Shown: positions 34,962 to 42,752 of the stretch, in pieces
How the letters are laid out: each line of letters begins with the position of its first letter
How positions within the stretch are numbered: position 1 is the first letter of the stretch
Assembly (NCBI RefSeq): GCF_014203535.1
Contig: NZ_JACHJI010000015.1
Span: forward strand, 62,001-126,000
Source: Streptomyces griseomycini
Lineage (GTDB): Bacteria; Actinomycetota; Actinomycetes; Streptomycetales; Streptomycetaceae
Direction of reading: 5' to 3'
DNA: 64,000 bases
Notes under the pieces: generated by a model
The model's database searches: none
What the model saw: the letters and a program-made list of their open reading frames with translations, nothing else
What the model was told of the DNA's origin: nothing
Position numbers and translations under genes: made by a program

Positions 34962-34999
34962 CGCATATGCCCGCAGCAGGTCTCGACTTTGCCCTCTCA

Positions 35000-36121
35000 T
35001 TAACCGAGCAGATGTTTCAACGCCTCGGGAGCCTCCTCGATCCGGTCCACGAGGGCGATCCGCGCCTCCATCGAGCGCTCCCGGGCGAGGGACCGGAGCA
35101 GGGGCCAGGTCGGCAGCTTCTCCGTCCAGTGCGCCCGGTTCACCAGCACCATGGGCGTGGGCTCGCCGCGCGACTCGTAGTAGTTCGGCGTCGCGTTGTC
35201 GAAGATCTCCTGCACGGTGCCCGCGGCGCCCGGCAGGAAGACGACCCCCGCGTTGCAGCGGGCGAGCAGGCCGTCCTCGCGGGTGGCGTTGGCGAAGTAC
35301 TTGGCGATGTGGGAGGCGAAGGCGTTCGGCGGCTCGTGCCCGTAGAACCAGGTGGGGATGCCGACCGAGTGGTTGCCCTTCGGCCAGCGGGTGCGCACCT
35401 CGAAGGCGGCGCGCGCCCAGTCGGTGATCGACGGGGTGAACGAGGGCGCGCCGGCGAGGATCTCGCAGGCCTCGTCCAGAACGGGGTCGTCGTACGGAGC
35501 CGCGTAGGCGCCGAGGTTCGCCGCCTCCATCGCGCCCGGGCCGCCGCCGGTCGCCACGGTGAAACCCGTGCGGGTCAGCGCGCGGCCCAGCCGGGCGGCA
35601 CCCCGGTACTCCTCGGTCCCGCGGGCCATCGCGTGGCCGCCCATGACCCCCACGACCCGCGCGCCGCGCAGGAGTTCGTCGAGGGCGTCGGACATGGAGT
35701 CGTCGTGGACGGCGCGCAGCATCGAGGCGAAGATGTCGCCGTCGGCCTTGGTCCGCTGGAACCAGGCGTACGCGCGGGCGTCCGGTGTCTCCTCGTAGCC
35801 CTGGTCGAGCGAGGCGAACAGGTCGTCGGGCGTGTACAGGTGACCCCGGTACGGGTCGAAGGGCAGTCCCGGGAGCGGCGGGAGGACCAGGGCGCCGTCG
35901 GCGCGGAGCTTCTCCGCCGCGTCCGGACGCATCCGGCAGCCGAGGAAGACGGCCCCGGTGGTGTCGGTGGTGAGCAACTCCCGCGTCCGGTCGGTCAGAT
36001 CGACGGACTGGACACGGAATCCGGAGAGCGTGCCGCGGGCCGAGACGATCGCGTCGAACTCCTCGACCGTCTCTATCTCGCGGTCCCCGTGGTGAACGGC
36101 ATGGGCGGGACTCGTCTGCAC
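35000..36121 (-). CDS. LOG-family (lysine decarboxylase-like/cytokinin nucleosidase) protein
   Basis: This 373-residue protein has a Rossmann-fold LOG domain in its centre and C-terminal half: GVMGGHAMARG, ATGGGPGAMEAANLGAY, and the PGGxGTxxE-type motif here as PGAAGTVQE. LOG proteins release free cytokinin from its nucleotide or hydrolyse nucleotide-5'-monophosphates. The ~150-residue N-terminal extension (EEFDAIVSARGTLSGF) is typical of the large actinobacterial form. The Gly-to-Ala change in the motif is modest. It starts with GTG at 36121, 37 bases after the VOC gene. Confidence 0.82.
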   Translation of the reverse strand: MQTSPAHAVHHGDREIETVEEFDAIVSARGTLSGFRVQSVDLTDRTRELLTTDTTGAVFLGCRMRPDAAEKLRADGALVLPPLPGLPFDPYRGHLYTPDDLFASLDQGYEETPDARAYAWFQRTKADGDIFASMLRAVHDDSMSDALDELLRGARVVGVMGGHAMARGTEEYRGAARLGRALTRTGFTVATGGGPGAMEAANLGAYAAPYDDPVLDEACEILAGAPSFTPSITDWARAAFEVRTRWPKGNHSVGIPTWFYGHEPPNAFASHIAKYFANATREDGLLARCNAGVVFLPGAAGTVQEIFDNATPNYYESRGEPTPMVLVNRAHWTEKLPTWPLLRSLARERSMEARIALVDRIEEAPEALKHLLG

Positions 36122-36158
36122 CCGCCCATGCTAGGCCCGTCCGCCCCCGGCTCTCCGC

Positions 36159-36566
36159 TCAGCCCTGCACCGCGGCCGGGTCCATCCAGACGACCTCCCA
36201 GGTGTGGCCGTCGAGGTCGTCGAAGGCGCGGCCGTACATGAAGCCGTGGTCCTGGGTCTCGCCGGTGACCGAACCGCCCGCCGCGACGGCCTTCTCCACC
36301 AGCTCGTCGACCTTCTCGCGGCTCTCCGCGCTCAGTGCCAGCAGCACTTCGCTGCTCTTCGTGGCGTCCACGATCTCCTTCTTCGTGAACTCCGCGTACT
36401 TCTGCCGGGTGAGCAGCATCGCGACGATCGTGTCGCTGATCACGACCGATGCGGCGGTCTCGTCGCTGAACTGCGGGTTGATCGAGTAGCCGAGCTCCGT
36501 GAAGAACTTCTTCGACGCGTCGAGGTCGTTGACGGCCAGGTTCACGAAGATCATCTGCTGGTACAT
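36159..36566 (-). CDS. VOC (glyoxalase/bleomycin-resistance-like) family protein
   Basis: This 135-residue protein has the paired beta-alpha-beta-beta-beta units of the vicinal oxygen chelate fold. It begins YQQMIFVNLAVNDLDASKKFF and ends with DLDGHTWEVVWMDP, typical of the PhnB/glyoxalase group. The substrate is unknown; many family members are extradiol enzymes or resistance proteins. GGGAGAGG lies about six bases before the ATG. It is upstream of the LOG gene and may be co-transcribed with it. Confidence 0.85.
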   Translation of the reverse strand: MYQQMIFVNLAVNDLDASKKFFTELGYSINPQFSDETAASVVISDTIVAMLLTRQKYAEFTKKEIVDATKSSEVLLALSAESREKVDELVEKAVAAGGSVTGETQDHGFMYGRAFDDLDGHTWEVVWMDPAAVQG

Positions 36567-36675
36567 GGTGGGGCCTCTCCCGTCGGTTCCGTAGCGTTCG
36601 AGGGGGTAGACCCGGGGGCCGCGCGGAACTCATCGGCCCGCGGAGGTTTTCTTCGAGGATTTTTTCGTACGGGCC

Positions 36676-38061
36676 TCAGCGGGCCAGCGTCCACGCCGAC
36701 AGCTCGGCCACGAGCAGGGTCAGCGGCCCGAACAGGGCCAGGAGGGCACCGGCGCGGAGCGCGGCGGCCTTGCGCAGCGTCGTGACGGGCGCCCCGAGGC
36801 GCAGCAGCGCGGCCGTGGTGTCGGCGCGGGCGTGCTTGGCCTCGACGGCCGCCGTCAGCAGGGTCGCCGTCGTGCAGCCGGCCACCAGCAGCACCCCGAG
36901 CGCGGTGAGCGGGCCGACGGACGGTCCCTCGGGCTCGTTCAGCGAGACCATGGTGCAGGCGGCCGACAGCACGGCGCAGACCACCCCCAGCGGGCGGCCG
37001 ATGCGGACGGCCTCCGTCATGAGGATCCGCCCGGCCAGCAGGCGCAGCGCGCCCGGCCGGGCCGTCTGGAGCAGCAGCCCGCACAGATGGGTGAGACCGG
37101 GACCGGCCAGGGCGAGGCCGGCGGCGGTCAGGGCCAGCCCGACCAGCGCGCCGGGCCGGTCGGCGGGCGCGCCGTCGGCGCCCGTACGGCTCGCGAAGAC
37201 CTCCACGGCCAGCCCCACGGCCAGCACGGTGATGCCCCAGGGGAGGCCGGACAGCGCCGGTCGGACGGCGGCGGGCAGGGCCCCGACGGCCGTCTCCGGG
37301 GTGCCGGGGACCGTTTCCGGGAGGTCGGTCACCGCCCCGGAGGCGTCCGGGACACCGTCCTGCCTCTGCGCCTGCGCCTGTGCCTGCGCCTGCGCCTGTT
37401 CCTGCGGTACGGCGGTCGCCCGCCGTCCGCGCGCCGTCCCCAGATGCTTGCCGAACCGCCCGTACGCCCCGAAGGTCTCCGGCCTCGCCGGACGCCGGCC
37501 CGCGCCGAAGCGGCCGTACGCCCGCGCGCTGCGGGGCGCGCCCGTCACCGGCTCGCGCGGACGCAGTGCCACCGCCACCGCCGCCGACGCGCTCAGCGGC
37601 ACCAGGGCCAGCAACGTCAGGGCCGCCGGGAGCGGCAGCGGCCGGTCCACGGCGAGGGAGTCCGTCGCGGCGCCGCCGAAGGGCACGCCGGTGAGGTCGC
37701 CGCGCAGGAGCAGGAAGACCAGCAGGGCGAACAGCGAGCCCAGCGCGCAGGACAGGGCCGTGGTCGCAGCGGAGACCGCCATCAGACGGGCCGGGCCGAG
37801 GCCGACCGCCGACAGACCGGGCCGGGGCCGGGTGCCCGGGTCGCTGCGGGCCACCGCGACCGCGAAGTACACGGTGGCCGCCATCGGGGCCGCGCACCAG
37901 GCCAGCCGGAGCGCCGAGGCGGACGGTGTGCCGGGGTGGCCCAGCGCGTGGCCGAGGGCGCACAGGAGCAGGAAACCCGTGCCCGCCGACGCGGTCGCGA
38001 CCAGCAGGCGGCGCAGCTGGACGGCGGGATGGGCGCCTCGGGTCAGACGGAGAGCGAGCAC
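36676..38061 (-). CDS. FtsX/MacB-like ABC permease
   Basis: This 461-residue membrane protein has about eight hydrophobic segments divided by a large hydrophilic loop (roughly 165-260) that includes a glutamine/alanine repeat (QEQAQAQAQAQAQRQ). Paired with the ATPase upstream it forms an exporter- or FtsX-like ABC system. The loop resembles the extracytoplasmic region of FtsX-like permeases but lacks a recognisable MacB domain. The GTG at 38061 overlaps the ATPase by 19 bases, so translation is coupled. The substrate is unknown. The frame stays open to 38520, but that part is ATPase shadow. Confidence 0.75.
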   Translation of the reverse strand: MLALRLTRGAHPAVQLRRLLVATASAGTGFLLLCALGHALGHPGTPSASALRLAWCAAPMAATVYFAVAVARSDPGTRPRPGLSAVGLGPARLMAVSAATTALSCALGSLFALLVFLLLRGDLTGVPFGGAATDSLAVDRPLPLPAALTLLALVPLSASAAVAVALRPREPVTGAPRSARAYGRFGAGRRPARPETFGAYGRFGKHLGTARGRRATAVPQEQAQAQAQAQAQRQDGVPDASGAVTDLPETVPGTPETAVGALPAAVRPALSGLPWGITVLAVGLAVEVFASRTGADGAPADRPGALVGLALTAAGLALAGPGLTHLCGLLLQTARPGALRLLAGRILMTEAVRIGRPLGVVCAVLSAACTMVSLNEPEGPSVGPLTALGVLLVAGCTTATLLTAAVEAKHARADTTAALLRLGAPVTTLRKAAALRAGALLALFGPLTLLVAELSAWTLAR

Positions 38062-38792
38062 GCCGCCCGGCCTTCCGTCTCGGCGGTCCCGGAGACCGGG
38101 GGCAGGTGCACGGTGCGCACGCGTCGCCCGTCGAGCAGCGACACCGTGCGGTCGGCGATGGCCGCGGTGTCCGGGTCGGCGGTCGCGAGGACCACCGTGA
38201 TGCCGTGCGAACGGGCCGCCGCGGTGAGCGTGCGCAGCACGTGCCGGCGGTCGGCGCGGTGCAGCGGGGCGGTCGGTTCGTCGGCGAACACCACCGAGGG
38301 CGCCGGGGCGAGCGCGCGGGCGATGCACACCCGCTGCCGCTCCGCCTGGACCAGCACGTCCGGGTGCTTGCGGGCCTTGTCGCCGATGTCGAGGCGCTCC
38401 AGCCACTCCATGGCGGCCGTCTTGGCCCGGCGCCGCCCGGTGCCGCGCAGCATCAGGGGCAGGGCGGCGTTCTCCCAGACGTTCAGCTCGGGGACGAGCA
38501 CCGGGTCGGGGTCGACCCACCCGAAGCGTTCCCGGCGCAGCCGCTCCCGGGCGACGGGACCCATGGTGTGCACGGGCACGCTGTTGAACCAGACCTCACC
38601 GCTGCGGGCGGGCACCAGACCCGAGAGGCAGCGCAGCAGTGTCGTCTTGCCGCTGCCGCGCGGGCCGCCGACGGCGAGGATCTCGCCCTCCCGGACGCCG
38701 AGCGAGACCCCGCTCAGCCCGGGTGAGCCGTCGTCGTGCCGGAAGTGCAGGGCACGTGCCCAGAGCACGTCGTTGTCCGGTGGGGCCACCAT
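38043..38792 (-). CDS. ABC transporter ATPase with degenerate signature
   Basis: This 249-residue ATPase has Walker A GGPRGSGKTT and Walker B VVFADEP. Where LSGGQ is expected it has VLVQAERQRVCIARAL, so the signature is replaced although the following QR-x-x-IARAL helix is kept. The H-loop position reads TADPDTAAIADR, without the usual TH. These losses suggest weak or altered ATP hydrolysis. The ATG at 38792 has GAGGTG eight bases upstream; a GTG at 38801 would add three residues. It is first in an operon with the overlapping permease. Confidence 0.8.
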   Translation of the reverse strand: MVAPPDNDVLWARALHFRHDDGSPGLSGVSLGVREGEILAVGGPRGSGKTTLLRCLSGLVPARSGEVWFNSVPVHTMGPVARERLRRERFGWVDPDPVLVPELNVWENAALPLMLRGTGRRRAKTAAMEWLERLDIGDKARKHPDVLVQAERQRVCIARALAPAPSVVFADEPTAPLHRADRRHVLRTLTAAARSHGITVVLATADPDTAAIADRTVSLLDGRRVRTVHLPPVSGTAETEGRAACSLSV

Positions 38793-38922
38793 GGCGTACA
38801 CCTCGGTTCGGATCGGAAATGCCGTGCGCGGTTCGGGTCAGTCCCCCGTCCGGGGGAACGAAGGCAGGGCCGATCGGTCACAGGAACGCTAGGCAGGCCA
38901 CGGCACGAGGCCGGACAGCACG

Positions 38923-38969
38923 CGGCCCCGGGCCGCCGTTTCTCACTCGAACGGGCGGCACCGGGGCCG
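38923..38969 (-). terminator. Terminator after the aminotransferase gene
   Basis: CGGCCCCGG (38923-38931) pairs with CCGGGGCCG (38961-38969), and GCCGCC/GGCGGC (38932-38937, 38954-38959) extends the stem past a bulged A. It lies about 40 bases after the minus-strand aminotransferase stop. Confidence 0.75.
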
Positions 38970-39009
38970 TTGATGATCATCCCAGCGGAAGATCACAGCC
39001 GTCGGCGGC

Positions 39010-40383
39010 TCACAGCTTCGTCCACGCCTCCGACAGCGTCGCGCGCAGGATCTGCTCGATCTCGTCGAAGGTCTCCTGGTCGGAGATCAGCGGCGGGGCG
39101 AGCTGGACGACCGGGTCGCCGCGGTCGTCGGCGCGGCAGTACAGGCCGTTCTCGAACAGCTTCTTCGACAGGAAGCCGTACAGGACCCGCTCGGTCTCCT
39201 CCGCGTCGAAGGACTCCTTGGTGTCCTTGTCCTTGACCAGCTCGATGCCGTAGAAGAAGCCGTTGCCGCGGACGTCGCCGACGATCGGCAGGTCGTGCAG
39301 CTTCTCCAGGGTGGCGCGGAAGGCGCCCTCGTTGTCCAGCACGTGCTGGTTGAGGCCCTCGCGCTCGAACAGGTCGAGGTTGGCGAGGCCCACCGCGGCC
39401 GACACCGGGTGGCCGCCGAAGGTGTAGCCGTGCAGGAAGGTGTTGTCGCCCTTGTAGAACGGCTCGGCGAGGCGGTCGGAGACGATGCACGCGCCGATGG
39501 GGGAGTAGCCCGAGGTCATGCCCTTGGCGCAGGTGATCATGTCCGGGACGTAGCCGAACTTGTCGCAGGCGAACGTCGTGCCGAGCCGGCCGAAGGCGCA
39601 GATGACCTCGTCGGAGACGAGCAGCACGTCGTACTGGTCGCAGATCTCGCGCACCCGCTGGAAGTAGCCGGGCGGGGGCGGGAAGCAGCCGCCGGCGTTC
39701 TGCACCGGCTCCAGGAAGACCGCGGCGACCGTGTCGGGGCCCTCGAAGAGGATCTGCTGCTCGATCTGGTCGGCGGCCCAGCGGCCGAAGGCCTCCGGGT
39801 CGTCGCCGTGGATCGGGGCGCGGTAGAAGTTGGTGTTGGGCACCTTGTGCGCGCCCGGGACGAGGGGCTCGAAGGGGGCCTTCAGGCCCGGCAGTCCGGT
39901 GATGGACAGGGCGCCCTGCGGGGTGCCGTGGTAGGCGACCGCGCGGGAGATGACCTTGTACTTGGTCGGCTTGCCGATCAGCTTGAAGTACTGCTTGGCG
40001 AGCTTCCAGGCGGTCTCGACCGCCTCGCCGCCGCCGGTGGTGAAGAAGACCTTGTTGAGGTCGCCCGGGGCCTCGTGCGCGAGGCGCTCGGCCAGTTCGA
40101 CGGCCTTGGGGTGGGCGTAGGACCACACCGGGAAGAAGGCCAGCTCCTGCGCCTGCTTGGACGCGGTCTCCGCGAGCTCCGTACGGCCGTGACCCGCCTG
40201 CACCACGAACAGGCCCGCGAGGCCGTCGAGGTAGCGCTTGCCCTTGTCGTCGTAGATGTGGGTGCCCTCGCCCCGGACGATGGTGGGGACGGGGGAGTTC
40301 TCGTACGAGGACATGCGGGTGAAGTGCATCCACAAGTGGTCGTACGCGGACTTGCTGAGGTCGTCGGGACGGTCGGTGCTCAC
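39010..40383 (-). CDS. Class III aminotransferase, polyamine/omega-amino-acid type
   Basis: This 457-residue PLP enzyme has SDEVICAFGRLG and the PLP lysine K287 in CAKGMTSGYSPIG. Overall it resembles putrescine/beta-alanine:pyruvate aminotransferases rather than GabT. In this setting it probably transaminates putrescine, a glutamylated derivative or a related omega-amine with pyruvate as acceptor. The GTG at 40383 starts two bases after the upstream Lrp regulator gene ends, so the two form an operon divergent from the aldehyde dehydrogenase. The frame open to 40932 is regulator shadow. Confidence 0.85.
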   Translation of the reverse strand: MSTDRPDDLSKSAYDHLWMHFTRMSSYENSPVPTIVRGEGTHIYDDKGKRYLDGLAGLFVVQAGHGRTELAETASKQAQELAFFPVWSYAHPKAVELAERLAHEAPGDLNKVFFTTGGGEAVETAWKLAKQYFKLIGKPTKYKVISRAVAYHGTPQGALSITGLPGLKAPFEPLVPGAHKVPNTNFYRAPIHGDDPEAFGRWAADQIEQQILFEGPDTVAAVFLEPVQNAGGCFPPPPGYFQRVREICDQYDVLLVSDEVICAFGRLGTTFACDKFGYVPDMITCAKGMTSGYSPIGACIVSDRLAEPFYKGDNTFLHGYTFGGHPVSAAVGLANLDLFEREGLNQHVLDNEGAFRATLEKLHDLPIVGDVRGNGFFYGIELVKDKDTKESFDAEETERVLYGFLSKKLFENGLYCRADDRGDPVVQLAPPLISDQETFDEIEQILRATLSEAWTKL

Positions 40384-40385
40384 GA

Positions 40386-40904
40386 TTATCGGGTTCCCCA
40401 CATGTAGGTCTGCTTCTTGAGCTTGAGGTAGACGAAGCTCTCGGTGGAGCGCACGCCGGGCACGGCCCGGATGCGTTTGTTGATGACCTCCAGAAGGTGG
40501 TCGTCGTCCTCGCAGACGATCTCGACCATCAGGTCGAAGGAGCCTGCGGTCATCACCACGTACTCGCATTCGGACATGGCGGCCAGCGCGTCGGCCACGG
40601 ACTCGACGTCGCCCTCGACGTTGACCCCGACCATCGCCTGGCGGCGGAAGCCCACGGTGAGCGGGTCCGTGACGGCGACGATCTGCATCACGCCCTGGTC
40701 CAGCAGCTTCTGGACGCGCTGGCGCACGGCCGCCTCGGACAGGCCCACGGCCTTGCCGATGGCGGCGTACGGCCGGCGGCCGTCCTCCTGGAGCTGCTCG
40801 ATGATGGCGAGGGAGACGGCGTCCAACTGGGGACCGCCGCCGTTCTTGGACTCGCGGGAGTCCCTCGGGTCTGCGCTTCGACTGGCCACGAGGCCACTGT
40901 GCAC
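40386..40904 (-). CDS. Lrp/AsnC-family regulator of the polyamine locus
   Basis: This ~172-residue regulator has an N-terminal helix-turn-helix (DAVSLAIIEQLQEDGRRP, AAIGKAVGLSEAAVRQRV) and a C-terminal RAM ligand domain (VMTAGSFDLMVEIVCEDDDHLLE). Start codons at 40925 (TTG), 40904 (GTG) and 40889 (GTG) are all possible and none has a clear ribosome site. Its position between an aminotransferase and a divergent aldehyde dehydrogenase suggests that it controls both, sensing an amine or amino acid. S. coelicolor has a regulator in the same position. Confidence 0.88.
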   Translation of the reverse strand: MHSGLVASRSADPRDSRESKNGGGPQLDAVSLAIIEQLQEDGRRPYAAIGKAVGLSEAAVRQRVQKLLDQGVMQIVAVTDPLTVGFRRQAMVGVNVEGDVESVADALAAMSECEYVVMTAGSFDLMVEIVCEDDDHLLEVINKRIRAVPGVRSTESFVYLKLKKQTYMWGTR

Positions 40905-40999
40905 GACGTCTCGACAGTTCCGCAAGGTTCATCCGATGAAATTCGTTGTCTGCGGCGTCTCAGTTTGCGGATTTCGCAGATGCGGGGCGGGTGGGGGTG

Positions 41000-41082
41000 T
41001 TGAAAACGTCAGCCGTCGGTTTAGGGTGGGTGTCTCAGAGGTTGGACACCTCGACACGTTCCGACCCGACACCTCGGACACC
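41000..41082 (+). promoter_or_regulatory. Promoter and GACACC repeats before aldehyde dehydrogenase 1
   Basis: TTGAAA (41000-41005) and TAGGGT (41022-41027), spaced 16 bp, form a good promoter. Just downstream GACAC recurs at 41045, 41053, 41068 and 41077 (three are GACACC). GGTGTC at 41029-41034 makes an inverted repeat with the first. The cluster overlaps the expected start of transcription (about 41034) and suits a repressor, plausibly the divergent Lrp protein. Confidence 0.6.
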
Positions 41083-41108
41083 CACAAGGAACACCAGGAG
41101 GGCCTGCA

Positions 41109-42548
41109 GTGAGCACCGAGCTGCGTCGTCTGCGCAACTACATCGGCGGGGAGTTCCGGGACGCCGCCGACGGACGGACCACCGAGGTGGTCAACCCCGC
41201 GACCGGCGAGGCGTACGCGACCGCTCCGCTGTCCGGACAGGCGGACGTGGACGCCGCGATGGCGGCCGCCGCCGAGGCCTTCCCCGGCTGGCGCGACACC
41301 ACCCCGGCCGAGCGGCAGAAGGCCCTGCTGAAGATCGCGGACGCCTTCGAGGAGCGCGCCGAGGAACTCATCGCGGCCGAGGTGGAGAACACGGGCAAGC
41401 CCGTGGGGCTCACCCGCACCGAGGAGATCCCGCCGATGGTGGACCAGATCCGCTTCTTCGCGGGCGCGGCGCGGATGCTCGAGGGCCGCTCGGCCGGCGA
41501 GTACATGGAGGGCCTGACCTCCATCGTGCGCCGTGAGCCGGTCGGCGTCTGCGCCCAGGTCGCCCCGTGGAACTACCCGATGATGATGGCCGTGTGGAAG
41601 TTCGCCCCGGCGATCGCCGCGGGCAACACGGTCGTCCTGAAGCCGTCGGACACCACCCCGGCCTCCACCGTCCTGATCGCCGAGATCCTCGGCTCGATCC
41701 TGCCCAAGGGCGTCTTCAACGTCATCTGCGGCGACCGCGACACCGGCCGCATGATGGTCGAGCACCCCACCCCGGCGATGGCGTCCATCACCGGTTCGGT
41801 GCGCGCGGGCATGTCGGTCGCCGAGTCCGCGTCCAAGGACCTCAAGCGCGTCCACCTGGAGCTGGGTGGCAAGGCCCCGGTCGTGGTCTTCGAGGACACC
41901 GACATCGCCAAGGCCGTCGAGGGCATCTCGGTGGCGGGCTTCTTCAACGCCGGCCAGGACTGCACGGCCGCCACGCGCGTCCTCGTCCACGAGTCGATCC
42001 ACGACGAGTTCGTCACGGCGCTCGCCAAGGCCGCGGGCGACACCAAGACCGGCATGCCCGACGACGAGGACGTCCTGTTCGGCCCGCTCAACAACCCCAA
42101 CCAGCTCAAGCAGGTGGAGGGCTTCATCGAGCGCCTGCCCGCGCACGCGCGCGTGGAGGCAGGCGGCAAGCGCGTCGGCGAGCAGGGCTTCTTCTACGCG
42201 CCGACCGTCGTCTCGGGCCTGAAGCAGGACGACGAGATCATCCAGAAGGAGGTCTTCGGCCCGGTCATCACCGTCCAGTCCTTCACCGACGAGGACCAGG
42301 CCGTCGAGTACGCCAACGGGGTCGAGTACGCCCTGGCGTCCTCCGTGTGGACCAAGGACCACTCCCGCGCGATGCGGATGTCCAAGAAGCTCGACTTCGG
42401 CTGTGTGTGGATCAACACCCACATCCCGCTGGTCGCCGAGATGCCGCACGGCGGCTTCAAGAAGTCCGGCTACGGCAAGGACCTCTCGGCGTACGGCTTC
42501 GACGACTACACGCGCGTCAAGCACGTGATGACGTCCCTGGACGCGTAG
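41109..42548 (+). CDS. Aldehyde dehydrogenase 1 (aminobutyraldehyde-type)
   Basis: This 479-residue NAD(P)-dependent aldehyde dehydrogenase has catalytic E251 (LELGGKAP) and C285 (GQDCTA), plus the cofactor motif VAPWNYPMMM. It resembles gamma-aminobutyraldehyde and gamma-glutamyl-aminobutyraldehyde dehydrogenases (PatD/PuuC group), which turn the oxidised polyamine into GABA or its glutamyl form. The GTG start follows CAGGAGGG. It is divergent from the Lrp-aminotransferase pair and precedes a PotD-type gene. Confidence 0.9.
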   Translation: MSTELRRLRNYIGGEFRDAADGRTTEVVNPATGEAYATAPLSGQADVDAAMAAAAEAFPGWRDTTPAERQKALLKIADAFEERAEELIAAEVENTGKPVGLTRTEEIPPMVDQIRFFAGAARMLEGRSAGEYMEGLTSIVRREPVGVCAQVAPWNYPMMMAVWKFAPAIAAGNTVVLKPSDTTPASTVLIAEILGSILPKGVFNVICGDRDTGRMMVEHPTPAMASITGSVRAGMSVAESASKDLKRVHLELGGKAPVVVFEDTDIAKAVEGISVAGFFNAGQDCTAATRVLVHESIHDEFVTALAKAAGDTKTGMPDDEDVLFGPLNNPNQLKQVEGFIERLPAHARVEAGGKRVGEQGFFYAPTVVSGLKQDDEIIQKEVFGPVITVQSFTDEDQAVEYANGVEYALASSVWTKDHSRAMRMSKKLDFGCVWINTHIPLVAEMPHGGFKKSGYGKDLSAYGFDDYTRVKHVMTSLDA

Positions 42549-42630
42549 GCGCTCCGCTGGGTGAGGCGGCCGAAGCCCCCGGGTGCCGTCCGGGCTCCGG
42601 CCGCCAGGAGGCCGCGGGCCGTCCGGGGCC

Positions 42631-42654
42631 GGTCGCGCAGTTCCCCGCGCCCCT
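42631..42654. repeat. Dispersed streptomycete intergenic repeat
   Basis: The stretch starting GGTCGCGCAGTTCCCCGCGC is a short sequence I recognise as recurring in many intergenic regions of Streptomyces genomes. Flanking G/C runs can fold with it. Here it lies 80 bases after the aldehyde dehydrogenase, probably as or near a terminator. Its spread was not tested here. Confidence 0.55.
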
Positions 42655-42701
42655 CTGGGCACGGGGCCCGCTGGCACGGTGCCGGGTCTGCGCACCGTTG
42701 C

Positions 42702-42746
42702 TCGACGCACCGTCGATTGTCCGCCTGCGGGAGGGGGCGGCATGCT
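42702..42746 (+). promoter_or_regulatory. potD1 promoter with TCGAC-N5-GTCGA operator
   Basis: TTGTCC (42717-42722) and CATGCT (42741-42746) are 18 bp apart, and initiation would fall at the ATG at 42753, giving a leaderless message. The inverted repeat TCGAC-GCACC-GTCGA occupies 42702-42716, touching the -35. The same repeat with a different centre occurs before aldehyde dehydrogenase 2. Confidence 0.55.
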
Positions 42747-42752
42747 GCCGGA

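Noticed and set aside
37374..37406. Repeated CTGCGCCTG units resembling a short repeat array
   Set aside because: These encode the Gln-Ala repeat of the ABC permease; unit size and lack of spacers exclude CRISPR. No CRISPR array was seen in the window.
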